From Fragum whitleyi (Eukaryota > Mollusca > Bivalvia > Cardiida > Cardiidae): a DNA stretch of 64,000 nucleotides. Both the position numbers and the translations under genes were made by a program. Of the stretch, positions 45,825 to 56,250 are shown piece by piece (position 1 is the first letter of the stretch; each line of letters begins with the position of its first letter). The notes under the pieces were generated by a model. The model was not told where the DNA came from. It did no database searches and saw only the letters and a program-made list of their open reading frames with translations. The stretch is taken from the NCBI GenBank assembly GCA_948146395.1, contig OX411548.1:38138912-38202911 (forward strand). The letters run 5' to 3'.

Positions 45825-47315
45825 TTTTTTTAGCTCTACTGACCGAAGACCAGAAGAGCTAGATTGCGATTCCGGTTTTCCCGTCCGGCGTTCGTCTGTA
45901 CGTCTGTCTGTCAGTCCGTCCATAAACTTTTGCTTGCTACGCTCTAGAGTCCACAGTTTTTATCCGATTGTCCTTAAACTTGGTCAACTATGTCAAACGT
46001 CATTGGAATAGGAGCCTATTTAAAATTTAAAGTCCACAGTTTTTATCCAACTGACTTCAAACTTGCTCAGAATAATTCTCATTGCTCACAATGAGAGAAA
46101 AGTTTCTTCCTTTTGGAAATTGGCCCGGTCCGTCAAGCGTCACGGGAAAATGAAAAAAAAAGAAATAATGAATAGAAAATCCTCGTTAACGCTCTGTAGT
46201 CCAGCTGTTACCGGGCTGCCTCAAACTAGCCCAGAGTGATCGTATCATCACAATAATTGCTGCCTTTTGAAATATTTCTGAACGATTGAGCATCACGAGA
46301 AAAGGGGCCTTTATTTGAAATTGAATTTAAGCAATAACCGTTCTTTATATATGCATGGAAGTTAATGAAAATTTCTTGTTATTCTACATCGTGACCATGT
46401 GCATATTGATATAGTCTTGTCATTTTATACGGCATCGTAGAAAAAGAGGCCTTAATGTAAACCTCTTAAAATAAAACTTCTCTTTTTTTTTATGAATAAA
46501 AATCATGTGAAAATTTCACAGAATATTTCATTTCCAGTGACTATGTGCATTTACGATAATATAGTTACATGCTGCGTCATAATAAATGGGCCATTTATGT
46601 GTATTCTTTATTAACACAACACCTTCATTTATACACAGATTTTTATGAAAACTTTATAGAATATTTCTCTCATGTGACATTTGTCACATTTATTTTGCAA
46701 TTGGATGATATGCCATGTTACGTAAAAAGGGGCCTTAAAGTTAACTTCCTTGTTTACACAACTGCTTCATTTATACACAGATTTCAAGAAAATATAACAG
46801 AATATTTCTCACCATGTGACCATGGCCACATTTATTTTTCCATTTTGTGATATGACATGTCACGGAAAAATAGGCCCAAATGTTAACTTCCTTGTTAACA
46901 CAACTTCTCTTTTGTTTATAGACACATTTGTCTTCTAGAATACCCCTTATCAAGTGACTATGTAAATTTCTCGGAGGATTGGTGGTAAAACAGTGTGTCA
47001 TGGGAAAGGTGGCTGTATGTTATTCATTGTTATTCATTGTTTATACAACTTCTTCATTTATGCATGGATTGTCATGAAACTTAAAAAAAATATTCACTTT
47101 GTGATCATGGCCACAGCTTTAGCATTTAGTGCAAGTACGCGGTGTCAGGGGAAAAGGGGCCTTAAAGTATTTTTTCTTGTACACACAAATCCTCCTTCGT
47201 TTAAGGATATATTTCATGAAACTTCTTTTCTTGTTATATCTTAAATAGCACTTCCAAGACATAGGCTTTTCAAAGAGTCAGTAGAGCGGTCGCATGCCCT
47301 CGTGGCCTCTTGTTT
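45825..47315 (+). mobile_element. Pearl/helentron-like element B with ~142-bp tandem core
   Basis: The 5' end has TTTAGCTCTACTGACCG and a hairpin (AGCTCT...AGAGCT), followed by a CCGTCCGGCGTTCGTCTGT-type tract. The core is a diverged tandem array: the landmark GGGGCCTTA or a variant recurs near 46305, 46447, 46588, 46730, 46871, 47005 and 47156, so the period is about 142 bases. The 3' end reads GTCAGTAGAGCGGTC then GCATGCCCTCGTGGCCTCTTG-TT. GCTCTACTGAC at the 5' end and its exact inverse GTCAGTAGAGC at the 3' end are subterminal inverted repeats. The 3' terminus matches element A. Confidence 0.72.
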
Positions 47316-47406
47316 AACATTTAGAATGCTCACTCGAATTAACAGTCTGATTATATTGTTCATTTGACTCTGCTTGATCTGATTTGTTTGTTCTTTTTTA
47401 CATTTG

Positions 47407-47645
47407 GACCTGTGCATGACATTTCCGACAATTTCACGTATGCGTAATTGAGAGACATTGGGGCACAAGAACAATCGCACAGTGCACTGAAAATGTTATG
47501 CGCTTATAACTAGAGACTATATGTCCGTAGCTACGTATTAACCCCGTAGTAAAGATTCTAATCAGCCTATGCATATGCACAGGCTGATTAGAGTCTAACC
47601 TTTGGTGACATGCGAAATAGTTTGAAATGTCACGTGCTCATTTGG
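47407..47645 (+). mobile_element. GAGCCTGTGCGTGACATTTCC MITE, copy 1 (diverged)
   Basis: GACCTGTGCATGACATTTCC at the left and TTTGAAATGTCACGTGCTCA at the right. A hairpin CTAATCAGCCTATGCATATG-CACAGGCTGATTAG lies at 47560-47593. It lies 25 bases upstream of copy 2. Confidence 0.7.
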
Positions 47646-47669
47646 AGCTGGGATCTGTGTCACATATAA

Positions 47670-47912
47670 TTTGAGCCTGTGCGTGAAATTTCAAACAATT
47701 CCAAATATGCACAAAGCAAAGAACCTGACCAGCCTGTGCATCTGAACAGTCTTACCAGAGCCTTCTGTATGCATTTAGTAGTTAGATAAGGTTTTAAAGT
47801 ATCTGTAGACCACCAGGTTATTTTATTTTTACACTATGTGGCTGTCTATGCTGCTCAATGTTTGCACCTTACACACATTTCAATTGTTGGAAATGTCACG
47901 CACATGCTCATT
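47670..47912 (+). mobile_element. GAGCCTGTGCGTGACATTTCC MITE, copy 2, abutting the ankyrin gene
   Basis: TTGAGCCTGTGCGTGAAATTTC at the left and TTGGAAATGTCACGCACATGC-TCAT at the right. The interior, with GCACAAAGCAAAGAACCTGACC and TGTGGCTGTCTATGCTGCTC, matches copies at 52848 and 60149. It ends 16 bases before the splice acceptor of the ankyrin exon. An in-frame ATG at 47836 belongs to this element, since the sister copy at 53013 encodes the same Met-x-Leu-Ser-Met-Leu-Leu-Asn start. Confidence 0.88.
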
Positions 47913-47928
47913 TTTCTTTCTTTTTCAG
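47912..47928 (+). promoter_or_regulatory. Likely 3' splice acceptor before the ankyrin exon
   Basis: A pyrimidine tract (TTTTCTTTCTTTTTCAG) directly precedes the ATG at 47929. It fits a consensus 3' splice site, implying an upstream, probably untranslated, exon. No matching donor was identified upstream. Confidence 0.6.
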
Positions 47929-49050
47929 ATGTCCCACAACATCAACTCAAGCTCCCCTCCACCGATACCAAAACGTCTAGTAAAGACAGCTCTACACCAG
48001 GCTGTACTTGACGGTCGACTACATCAGGTGCGCATCCTCGTAGCCAAACATGGCGTCAATGTGGACTGTAAGGATGTGTACGGAAGGTCTCCGATTATGC
48101 TCACCTCCATGGTTGAAGAGGAGACAGGATCCAAGATGGCGCGGATTCTCATCGCGGCTGGCACAGACATGAGTCTACGGGACAACATGGGACGAACTGC
48201 TCTCGCATTGGCTTGTATGAACGGCAGGGAAAAGATAGTGGATGAGATATTGCGAAAAGATATATTAAACATTAACGAACCTGACAACGATGGTTCAACT
48301 CCGTTACACCACGCGGCAACAAGCGGTAATCCCAAAATTGTGAAGCTGTTGTCAGAGTTGTTTGCAAAGTTCGGTTTAGATATTGACACAAGAAACAATT
48401 TAGGTTACACTGCATTGTTGTTAGCATGTAGAAATGGACATTTTGTTTCAGCATACCATCTATTGGTGAAGGGAAATGCATCACCGTCGTTAAGAGATAG
48501 CGAAACCTTCTTAAACGCCATGGAGTGGACACAGAAGAGCGCAAGACACGTGGCACTTCCGGTGAGACGGATACACTCGCCCCCTAGCGCACCGGCATTT
48601 TCAAGGGAGTCAACCATGTATCAAAAGGCTTTGAGTCCTACGTGTAACCATACAAAGGCGGTGCCTATGTTTCAAGCGTGGGGAAAGGACGATATCGAGT
48701 TGCAGAGAAATGAAACATTCTACAACGGAAAGGATGCTCGACAGCTTGTTATTCATGAACTTAATCACACAGCAGAAACCCATGGTTGGCCAAATAAGCC
48801 AAAGAAACAACCCAAGTTACAATATAGCCCACCAACAGCTAAACTTCTGGCATTATCGCGTAGACGTACCAAGTCTGCACAGGCTCCAGATATGTCAATG
48901 ATATTTAAAATATATTCCGAGCAATATCAACCTGATTGGCGACGCGAGAAGACAACTTTGGGTTTTATACACCGTAAAAGTATCAAAGTGCCGGCTATTG
49001 TTAGAACTGTTGCTACGGCACAGAATCCTTCGACAGAAGTCAGTAGCTAG
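47929..49050 (+). CDS. Five-ankyrin-repeat protein, ANKRD63-like
   Basis: Encodes 373 residues in one exon. About five ankyrin repeats span residues 19-190: LVKTALHQAVLDGRLHQV (18-35), YGRSPIML (51-58), MGRTALALACMNGR (87-100), DGSTPLHHAATSGN (121-134) and LGYTALLLACRNGH (158-171). The TALxxA and GxTPLHxAAxxG signatures are clear. The remainder (200-373) is basic, rich in Ser/Pro/Lys and probably disordered, with SRRRTKSAQAPDM at 310-322. Repeat order, the long second repeat, and a C-terminal RRR..APD-type motif recall vertebrate ANKRD63, itself a single-exon gene; the match is from memory. Ankyrin repeats bind protein partners; no enzymatic domain is visible. I chose the ATG at 47929 because it follows a splice acceptor directly, and the upstream in-frame extension of 31 codons is MITE sequence. 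A piggyBac-like MITE starts 175 bases after the stop. ANKRD63 identity is moderate; an ankyrin protein gene is nearly certain. Confidence 0.9.
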   Translation: MSHNINSSSPPPIPKRLVKTALHQAVLDGRLHQVRILVAKHGVNVDCKDVYGRSPIMLTSMVEEETGSKMARILIAAGTDMSLRDNMGRTALALACMNGREKIVDEILRKDILNINEPDNDGSTPLHHAATSGNPKIVKLLSELFAKFGLDIDTRNNLGYTALLLACRNGHFVSAYHLLVKGNASPSLRDSETFLNAMEWTQKSARHVALPVRRIHSPPSAPAFSRESTMYQKALSPTCNHTKAVPMFQAWGKDDIELQRNETFYNGKDARQLVIHELNHTAETHGWPNKPKKQPKLQYSPPTAKLLALSRRRTKSAQAPDMSMIFKIYSEQYQPDWRREKTTLGFIHRKSIKVPAIVRTVATAQNPSTEVSS

Positions 49051-49224
49051 AGTAAGATTAAAATTGTCCAGTTTTAAAAAAAATGGGTTCTCATTTGCGA
49101 CCAAGACCAACTATTTCAATGCAATGGTCCTGCAAAGTTATTGAGGGTTTTTGTTTTCAAATGGAACGGCTCGTAAGACATGAATTTCTGCAATTTTATT
49201 TCCATTTTTTCGTGAAATTTACCC
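49051..49224 (+). other. 3' flank of the ankyrin gene
   Basis: Probable start of the 3' untranslated region. No AATAAA lies before the MITE; the nearest plus-strand AATAAA is at 49722, beyond it, so the transcript may include the MITE hairpin. Confidence 0.35.
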
Positions 49225-49454
49225 TTAACCCTTTCCTGTTTTACAAAATTTTGGACCTGTCCAAATTCAAAGGTTTTGCAGACGAAAATTCAAAGTGGAT
49301 TTAATTTGAAAAATAATCATTCAGTAGGGTAGAAAATAGTGTGGAAAAAGAAGAAATTGCTTGTCAGGAGCAATTTCTTCTTTTTTTCACAATGTTTTCT
49401 CAATCATAAATTCACAGGCACGTAAAAAGCAGGGATTAAACAGCAAAGGGTTAA
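49225..49454 (-). mobile_element. piggyBac-like MITE, copy 5
   Basis: TTAACCCTTTCCTGTTTTAC at the left, GATTAAACAGCAAAGGGTTAA at the right. Both TTAA copies are intact and the central hairpin has one mismatch (GGAGCAATTT). Confidence 0.92.
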
Positions 49455-50147
49455 GCACAAAATGATGTTACCGAAACTTTTTTTAGATATCTATATTTCG
49501 AAGTCATTCTTGAAAGACTGCAGCCAATCATGCAAAAATTTTTATTTCATAAGGTACCAAATGTACATTCTTTCTTCATAATAACAATTAGATTTCCTGA
49601 GAATATCTATTGCTCTTTTACAATTTGTGTTATGATACTACATTTGTATCTATTTCGGCATTATTTCCTAAAACATAATTGTGTTGTATTATTGCCAACG
49701 GTGCTTTCTATTCAAACATTGAATAAATTGATTTGCATGTGTGAACATCGCAATTTCTGTATCCAACTTTGTTTGCTTATCCAACATATATACCAAACAT
49801 ATCTAGCTTTTCAAAAAATATAACATACGATTCAAAATTAATACAAGCTGTGGCCAATACTAAATCGACTGAACCGCCGCTTCGACATTGGTTTTCCCCG
49901 AAATTTCGGTCCTCCAAGTGATTTACTTGTTTTGAACTCCGACCCATAGATATGACAACAATTCAATCTAAGAAAATACGTTACCTGTGTACAAACTCAA
50001 GCTAACTCTCTGTTTTCAATTGTGTAATTCTCAAAGACAATTTTCAGTAATGTTCAAACAAAAACATATTCTTTTCGAGTAGCATGGCGGTCACAGAAAA
50101 ACAAAATAGGCATTTGTAACACACAATTTATTCCCAATATTTATTGT
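49455..50147. other. Non-coding stretch, nothing firm recognised
   Basis: A plus-strand AATAAA at 49722-49727 could end the ankyrin transcript. GAAAATACGTTACCTGTGT at 49972 and AACATATTCTTTTCG at 50065 echo words in the 35.9-39 kb region. Confidence 0.45.
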
Positions 50148-50560
50148 TGCAGTTAGTAACATCGTAAAATTGACAAGTTGAATGACTAAGGAGTACGATT
50201 GAATGAGTGTTTGGAGCGAGCTTTGAGTGAAATTTAAGGGAGATAATCAACATCGCTAATTTTGTTCCAGGTGAACAGAATAAGCGATTTTTATTACTCC
50301 TCTTTAATAAAATATACGCATCTCTCTGTTTATGTGTCTTCATAGACCAATCAGACACTTTAAAATCCACATCAGCCAATAAAATCGTAGAATAATAAAT
50401 TTTGATCGTCTTGAACGATTTCGAAATGTTTTCTTATGATTTCGGAGCGCTTTTTGATCGAAATGAGTGAGTAATTGGAATGAATTAATAAAGCGCTGCG
50501 TGAGTGATTTAGAATGATTTTGATCGGAATGAGTGTCAATTTCACCGTGTTTTTAACTGT
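50148..50560 (+). mobile_element. Foldback element (AGCATCGTGAAATTGAC ends), copy 4
   Basis: GTTAGTAACATCGTAAAATTGA at the left, AGTGTCAATTTCACCGTGTT at the right; GACCAATCAGACACTTTAAA and CAGCCAATAAAATCGTAGAA match copy 1 in the same order. Only a few GAAT units remain where copy 1 has a microsatellite. Confidence 0.85.
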
Positions 50561-51195
50561 AGTAGTTCCTAACAATAGCAATGCGTATGAAACAATAAAG
50601 ATTTGTATAAATATACAGAATTTGAAAAAGGGAAATACGTGCCAAGTTGTAAAATGGCTGAGTTGGGTTTCAACACTTAGATTAATTTATGCGTTGAATG
50701 CACTGAAAATATATTCAATGATCGAGTAGAATAAGATCTCTCACAGCAATAAGTCATAAATGATGGATACATAATTATTTCGAGAACATAAACCATAAAA
50801 AATTCGGAAATGTCAAAAGTGATCACAAGTATTAGAAAAGGGTTTACTACTCACAAAAAATCTCTGTCAAATTGTCATGTGACTCGGTCTTGCAAACAAA
50901 ACGCTTTGCCTGTGGGGAAGAAGCTTTAATAATTCAGAATGGAAACGTTTAGATGAAACAGAGTAAATGTTTAGATAAAACTCGGCACGAATACATTTCG
51001 GAATTAATTTCCTGTTCGTCATCCCCATGCTATGCGAGAAAGCCCGCAAGTCATTGGTGTCAAACAAAGTTCTTGGATTTGTTCTTTAACATTGTACGCG
51101 TTTGAACGTCTTGGAAACTCTAGAGTGCAAACACCAAGCTTGTTATATCTCATAATAAAGTTGTGATTTTTTCTTTCTGGGAGACCAAACGTAAG
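50561..51195. other. Non-coding stretch, nothing recognised
   Basis: Short overlapping frames on both strands without recognised motifs. Confidence 0.5.
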
Positions 51196-51435
51196 ATGAG
51201 CCTGTGCAAGACATTGCCAACAATTCAGTTGTGCACAAAGCAAATCCCCTGACCAGCCTGTGCACCCTCACAGACTAACCAGGGACTTCACTCAACGCTC
51301 TAGATATAGAAAAGGTCTTTAGTACTGTATAGTTTGTCAGCAAATATTCTTACGGTATTATGTGATTTTCTAAACGGCTCAATAATTGCGATTTTCATAC
51401 ATGTGGAATTGTTGGAATCTCACAAACAAGCTCAT
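51196..51435 (+). mobile_element. GAGCCTGTGCGTGACATTTCC MITE, copy 3
   Basis: ATGAGCCTGTGCAAGACATT at the left, GAATTGTTGGAATCTCACAA and GCTCAT at the right; CTGACCAGCCTGTGCACCCT-CACAG inside. About 240 bases. Confidence 0.8.
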
Positions 51436-51665
51436 ATGTGTCTTAAATTTTACAAGTTCTCGATAGAGGGAGTGAATTTAATTACAAAATTTTAAATGTC
51501 GTTATTCTCCTACCAAAACCTATGTTATGGATTATTCAATGGGATCGTCTCATTCTAATGAGTGCCAATAACAAAGGGTCGAGGGTTTGTGGAACACGAT
51601 TGCCCCCGCCACTACTATTCTTCGGACTCAGTAGTTTGATACAATATCATTATGTACAGCAAACC
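51436..51665. other. Non-coding stretch, nothing recognised
   Basis: No supported features. Confidence 0.5.
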
Positions 51666-51894
51666 TTAACCCTTTCCTGTTTTACAACGTTTTAGACCTG
51701 TCCAAATTCAAAGGTTTTGCAGACGAAAATTTAAAGTGTATTTAATTCGAAAAATAACCATCCAGTAGGGTAGAAAATAGTGTGGAAAATGAAGAAATTG
51801 CTTGTCAGAAGCAATTTCTTCATTGTTCACACTGTTTTCTCAATCATAAAATTACAGGCACGTGAAAAGCAGGGATTAAACAGCAAAGGTTTAA
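51666..51894 (-). mobile_element. piggyBac-like MITE, copy 6
   Basis: TTAACCCTTTCCTGTTTTAC at the left, AGGGATTAAACAGCAAAGGTTTAA at the right. Its stem has the compensated change GAAATGAAGAAATTG/AGCAATTTCTTCATTG. Confidence 0.9.
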
Positions 51895-52847
51895 TTCAAT
51901 ACTGTAGTCCTTGGCAAATATAAATTTAAAGTTTTCACATATTCGACCTTGAAAGACGACCTTGAAAGTGTTGCCGACAGAAAGGTCTTATCAAAAGCAA
52001 CACGCATATGGAATATGAAGGCTTTATCCCCCACCATTCAAAAGTTGTAGCCAATATTAAAGTTTAGGGGACAAACGGACAGACAGACAAACACGCATAT
52101 AAAAAATATGCCCGATCTTTCGACGCGGGGAGGGGGCATAAAAAAATCAGCGTAGATTAGCCAGATACCGCCTACAGCTTACAGAGCGGCTCGGTCCATG
52201 TTAGCCTTTGCGATCCGTACGTTGGGACCGGATGGTTGCTACGAAAACGGCACGCATGTTGCATTCTTTCTATGGTAGACACTTTTTGATCTTCCCAGAC
52301 TGTCCCTTTTTGAAAAATTGGTGTCGCAAAGCGGACAAATACCCCCCCCCCCCTCACCAAAAAAAAAAAAGCTTGTCCAAAATGGAAAGCCATTTTCCAT
52401 CAAAGGACCATACCTCTGTCAAAAGTCAATGTATCTTAGCCAAAATATCACCGTCACATCTCTGTTTGGTAACGATAACATGTGTTGAGTTTGAATGCAA
52501 TCCGTCCAATGCTTCATGAGAAGTTCAGCGGACACGAAAAGCTACAGACGGACCAACCGACTGACAAGCTGATTCCTCTATACCCTCCCTTCATGAAATA
52601 TCTTAAGCTAATTCTATTTCGCTGGCAACTTTTTATATTCTATTTGAAGTTTTATCTTTGAATTCCTATTTGGGAATGCATGTCTTTATAAATTTTGCAA
52701 CCTGGTAATATTAACATCCATAACAAGTTTTCATTTTCATCACACCTATTTTGTTTCAATTTTTTGATTCTCAAAATGTCAATATCATTTATTTAGCTTA
52801 TAATGACTAAACAATCAATCTACTTGCGCCTAAACATTATTTACAAT
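51895..52847. other. Non-coding stretch with probable old repeats
   Basis: GGACAAACGGACAGACAGAC (52069) and GACGGACCAACCGACTGACA (52544) are simple purine-pyrimidine tracts of a kind that ends dispersed repeats in molluscs. A C11 run and A12 run lie near 52342-52370. No gene supported. Confidence 0.4.
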
Positions 52848-53090
52848 ATGAGCCGGTGCGTGAGATTTCCAACAGTTCCAAATATGCGCAAAGTAAAAAC
52901 TCTGACAAGCCTGTGCATCCGCACAGTCTGACCAGAGTCTTCACGATGCACTTAGTAGCTAGATAAAGTCTTAAAGTATCTATAGACCATCAGCTGACTT
53001 TATATTTACACTATGTGTCTGTCTATGCTGCTCAATGCTTGCACCCTACGCACATTTCAAATTGTTGGAAATGTCACGCACAGTCTCATA
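52848..53090 (+). mobile_element. GAGCCTGTGCGTGACATTTCC MITE, copy 4
   Basis: ATGAGCCGGTGCGTGAGATT at the left, TTGGAAATGTCACGCACAGT-CTCAT at the right. The interior closely matches the copy beside the ankyrin gene, including TGTCTGTCTATGCTGCTCAA. Confidence 0.9.
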
Positions 53091-53663
53091 TTCTTTTCAA
53101 ATAAAATGAACTATCAAACAGAGTTTTTAGGGTATAACAATTATGTAGCAATAAGAATCTTGAATTTAAAAAAAAAAAAAAACATCTTAAATACGTAAGT
53201 CCTTGATACCGACGTGTGCTAGAGACGAGAAGGGGACGGTTTCTTATTAAATCTTGACTTGATGTGAACACCGGTCTTTGTTTGGGGACAATTTTACGAC
53301 ACGATGGTTAATAACCACATGGGAAATCTTCTTTTATGTTTCATAAAATATTTGGCACTCAATCTGTTAATATATATTCAGCAATCGAGCTGATAATAAA
53401 ACTTTTTTTTTTTACAGTTGAGGAATTGCTATGAAAATTAATTTGTACAAGGATTCAGTGACGAATAATGTTCTCGAATATGAAAAAACAGAGTTTTTTC
53501 TTCTGTACACTGTCAAAAGTATAAATGAATGTGCCTACCTCGTGTTACGAGTGAATGGATAAAATAGCAAACTATCCTTTGGATTGATAATAAAGGGGTA
53601 CAGATAAGAGGGGCTAAAGTCAGTCTATAATCTCTTTTTTCTGAATAAAACCCTTTGTTTTGA
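53091..53663. other. Non-coding stretch, nothing recognised
   Basis: An A14 run lies at 53168. No gene supported. Confidence 0.5.
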
Positions 53664-53704
53664 TACTCATTTGAATCGTCTCAGTGAGACGATTCAAATG
53701 AGTA
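53664..53704. repeat. Perfect 41-bp palindrome
   Basis: TACTCATTTGAATCGTCTCA, a single G, then the exact inverse TGAGACGATTCAAATGAGTA. Twenty-base arms without mismatch. Confidence 0.97.
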
Positions 53705-54725
53705 CAAACAACATATAGTTTGAACAACAATAAGTGAAATAATTTGGTTTGAAATTCCAAATAACCCATCTGTAGGTCTAGACTTAAAGCTAATAAAGTT
53801 TCGACCATAACCAATTATCGGAAAATATATTATTTTAATAAAAGACTGAGTAGAGATACGAAGGAATGATCATTATAAATGTACGGATTCTCTCCTTATA
53901 CAGCACCAGATAAGATAAGAGAAATTGGTCACATTGAAATCTCTGTATATTGAATAAATTTAGGCTTTCGTAAAAAAGTTACAAGATTTTAAATGAAATA
54001 TTTTCGATTTTAAATGATTTTCTCACCAATCCATGATAATGCTGCTGATCCTTCTCTTCTAGATAAATCTATGGATTCCAAAGAGTTTAAAAGAAAACTT
54101 ATATCTATATGGTACTATTGCTTCAGTTGCATTTTGCAGTCCCCATATAAATCTCGAAATTCGCAAAATAACAGAATCATTGCTTACTACTGAAGCCCAG
54201 CCATTGAATAGTCTCGAAGGAAAAAAAACTTTTTAATTTTAGCGCTAATGACAACATTCTAAATTCCAACACTTACTTACATCCTAAGTCGTATTAAAAT
54301 CGTCAAAAAGACAGGTGAAACGAAAAGTCAAATCTGTATCGCAATTATTTCAATGCCCAGTATATTATCACCGATCAATACCGTCTCCTAAGGTCAATGA
54401 GAATTAAATAAAGAGGATTAATGACCATCAAAGACTTGTTTTGTATTTTACCTGCATTGAGACTGTCAGTTCATTACATGTGTCGACCAACACGTCAGGT
54501 ATATCAAACAAGATATTGACAATGTTTAAAGCGTCTGACAAACATTCCGCAGCATGTCATGATGTCGCTAATTGGAGGGTAGAGAAATGTGATACACTGA
54601 TTAAAGAAGTAGTTCACCATGTAGAAATCGTCAGGTGCTTTCCCTGCGGCTAAGAATCGGGCATTTTGAAGTAGACTGTGTGTTGGCTGATTTAAACGAA
54701 TTAGAATTTGTCATAAGTTGCGTAG
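53705..54725. other. Non-coding stretch, nothing recognised
   Basis: The 70-codon frame at 54441-54653 has no domain. Otherwise A+T-rich sequence. Confidence 0.5.
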
Positions 54726-54938
54726 TTAACCGTTTGCTGTTTAATCCCTGCTTTTTACGTGCCTGTGATTTTAAGATTGAGAAAACATTGTGAAAAAAGA
54801 AGCAATTTCTTCTTTTTCCACACAATTTTCTACCCTACTGAATTGTTATTTTTTCAAATTTAATCCAATTTAAATTTTCGTCTGCAAACCCTTTGAATTT
54901 GGACAGGTCTAAAATTTTGTAAAACAGGAAAGGGTTAA
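54726..54938 (+). mobile_element. piggyBac-like MITE, copy 7, hairpin shortened
   Basis: TTAACCGTTTGCTGTTTAAT at the left, AAACAGGAAAGGGTTAA at the right. About 16 bases of the hairpin are lost, leaving GAAAAAAGAAGCAATTTCTTC, so this copy is 213 bases. Confidence 0.9.
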
Positions 54939-55869
54939 TATCATTTGAAGGGTGAAATGAGCAATCATGAAACAAAGTAAAAACTGAACATCAACTTTAA
55001 GACAAGGATAACTAGTTCTTCGATACACATAGTGACCTTTCAGCGTTTAAAGGTGAAATGTAAGATTTTGCATGAAATAACTTTCATTTTCACTCCTTTT
55101 TATCTGTTTTCAATATCAAAAATCAATCCATGCAAATTACCGCGTTAAAGATATGCCTACCTTTTTTGTACTCAATATTATTAACAATACATACGTCCGC
55201 CGGATAATTTTGATAACAAGCCTTTTCCGATCAGATAAAGTTACAAAACTTTTCACAAATATCTCTGTCTATCTTGTACCTGAATACCTTTTTCTTTTAT
55301 ATTTTCCATCATAGTTCCTTAGATTTAGCACCAACTTAATTTTCAGTGTGGATCGCACGTCAGATATAAGAATTGTACATAACGGTTAAAATGCCGAAAT
55401 AAAATCGTGTAATGTAGTGTTTAAAGCTGCAAATCTATATTTGTAGATATCTTATGAATTACAGTTACCAGATTATGTCATATATAACGTAGGCTGGTAT
55501 CCAAGAAAAATGTCAGTTTGCAGTCTAACGGCCGTAGGATGTAAGTTTTGAAAGAGAGAAACACACAACAAATAAAGATTTTATTTTTGATAAAATCAAA
55601 CAATATATAGATAATGGATGAAAACGAAACAATAATAAACTAGGATCTTTTTAATAAAAAAATATTAATGAAATTACAAGTCAACTACTTCTTTTAATGA
55701 AGAGTTTCGGTCTGAAGAAAAAGGTGCCCGGCCAATTACTTCTAGGAATAAATACGTGCTCCCACTAATAAACGTCTTTTTCTCACTTAACCAAATGGTT
55801 TAACTAGCCATATAAACGGAATCCGTGCAAATGAAACCGCCGACAATATTTATCAAATTTGAATTTCCA
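54939..55869. other. Non-coding stretch, nothing recognised
   Basis: A+T-rich sequence without supported features. Confidence 0.5.
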
Positions 55870-56250
55870 ATACAATAGGGCTAACACAGAGCGACGCACC
55901 AGGCCTATTCATTTCGCGACTTAAACGACATCGAATGATTGGCCGACAGCGTTCGCTCAGGCGAAGAATGAATACTAAATGAAATATTGGTTGCGAACTA
56001 ATTAAATGAAGAGATACAGATGTTGTCAGCTACAAAACATCGTAATGGGAGCTAATGAATGTCGGAGCGGGGAATTCAGCCGACAAGCGCTCAAATTGAC
56101 GTAGACCTGTCATAACCCGGGACGTCTTCAAATTTCGGGAGAATTGTCCATAAGGAGAAGAAATACATTTGGGAATAGTGCGCGATTGTTAGAAATACTG
56201 TTTTGGGGGAAATGGTCTGTAGTTAATCTGGTATTTAATTAACGAGGTTT
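55870..56250. promoter_or_regulatory. Candidate conserved non-coding element
   Basis: Free of the window's repeats and more balanced in base composition than its flanks. Contains TAATTAAATG, GCTAATGAATG and TTTAATTAACGAG (homeodomain-type sites), GATTGGCCGAC, and E-box-like ACAGATG and TCAGCTAC. Stops occur in all frames, so it is not an exon. Judged only by composition and site density. Confidence 0.3.

Noticed and set aside
45670..46011. 113-codon plus-strand frame
   Set aside because: Its second half is the 5' end and first core unit of the Pearl-like element B.
46285..47240. Ordinary satellite DNA
   Set aside because: The ~142-bp units lie between matching subterminal inverted repeats and a hairpin terminus shared with element A, so a mobile element core explains it better.
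47836..47928. 31-codon N-terminal extension of the ankyrin protein
   Set aside because: It is MITE sequence (same peptide start encoded by the copy at 53013) and is followed by a splice acceptor.
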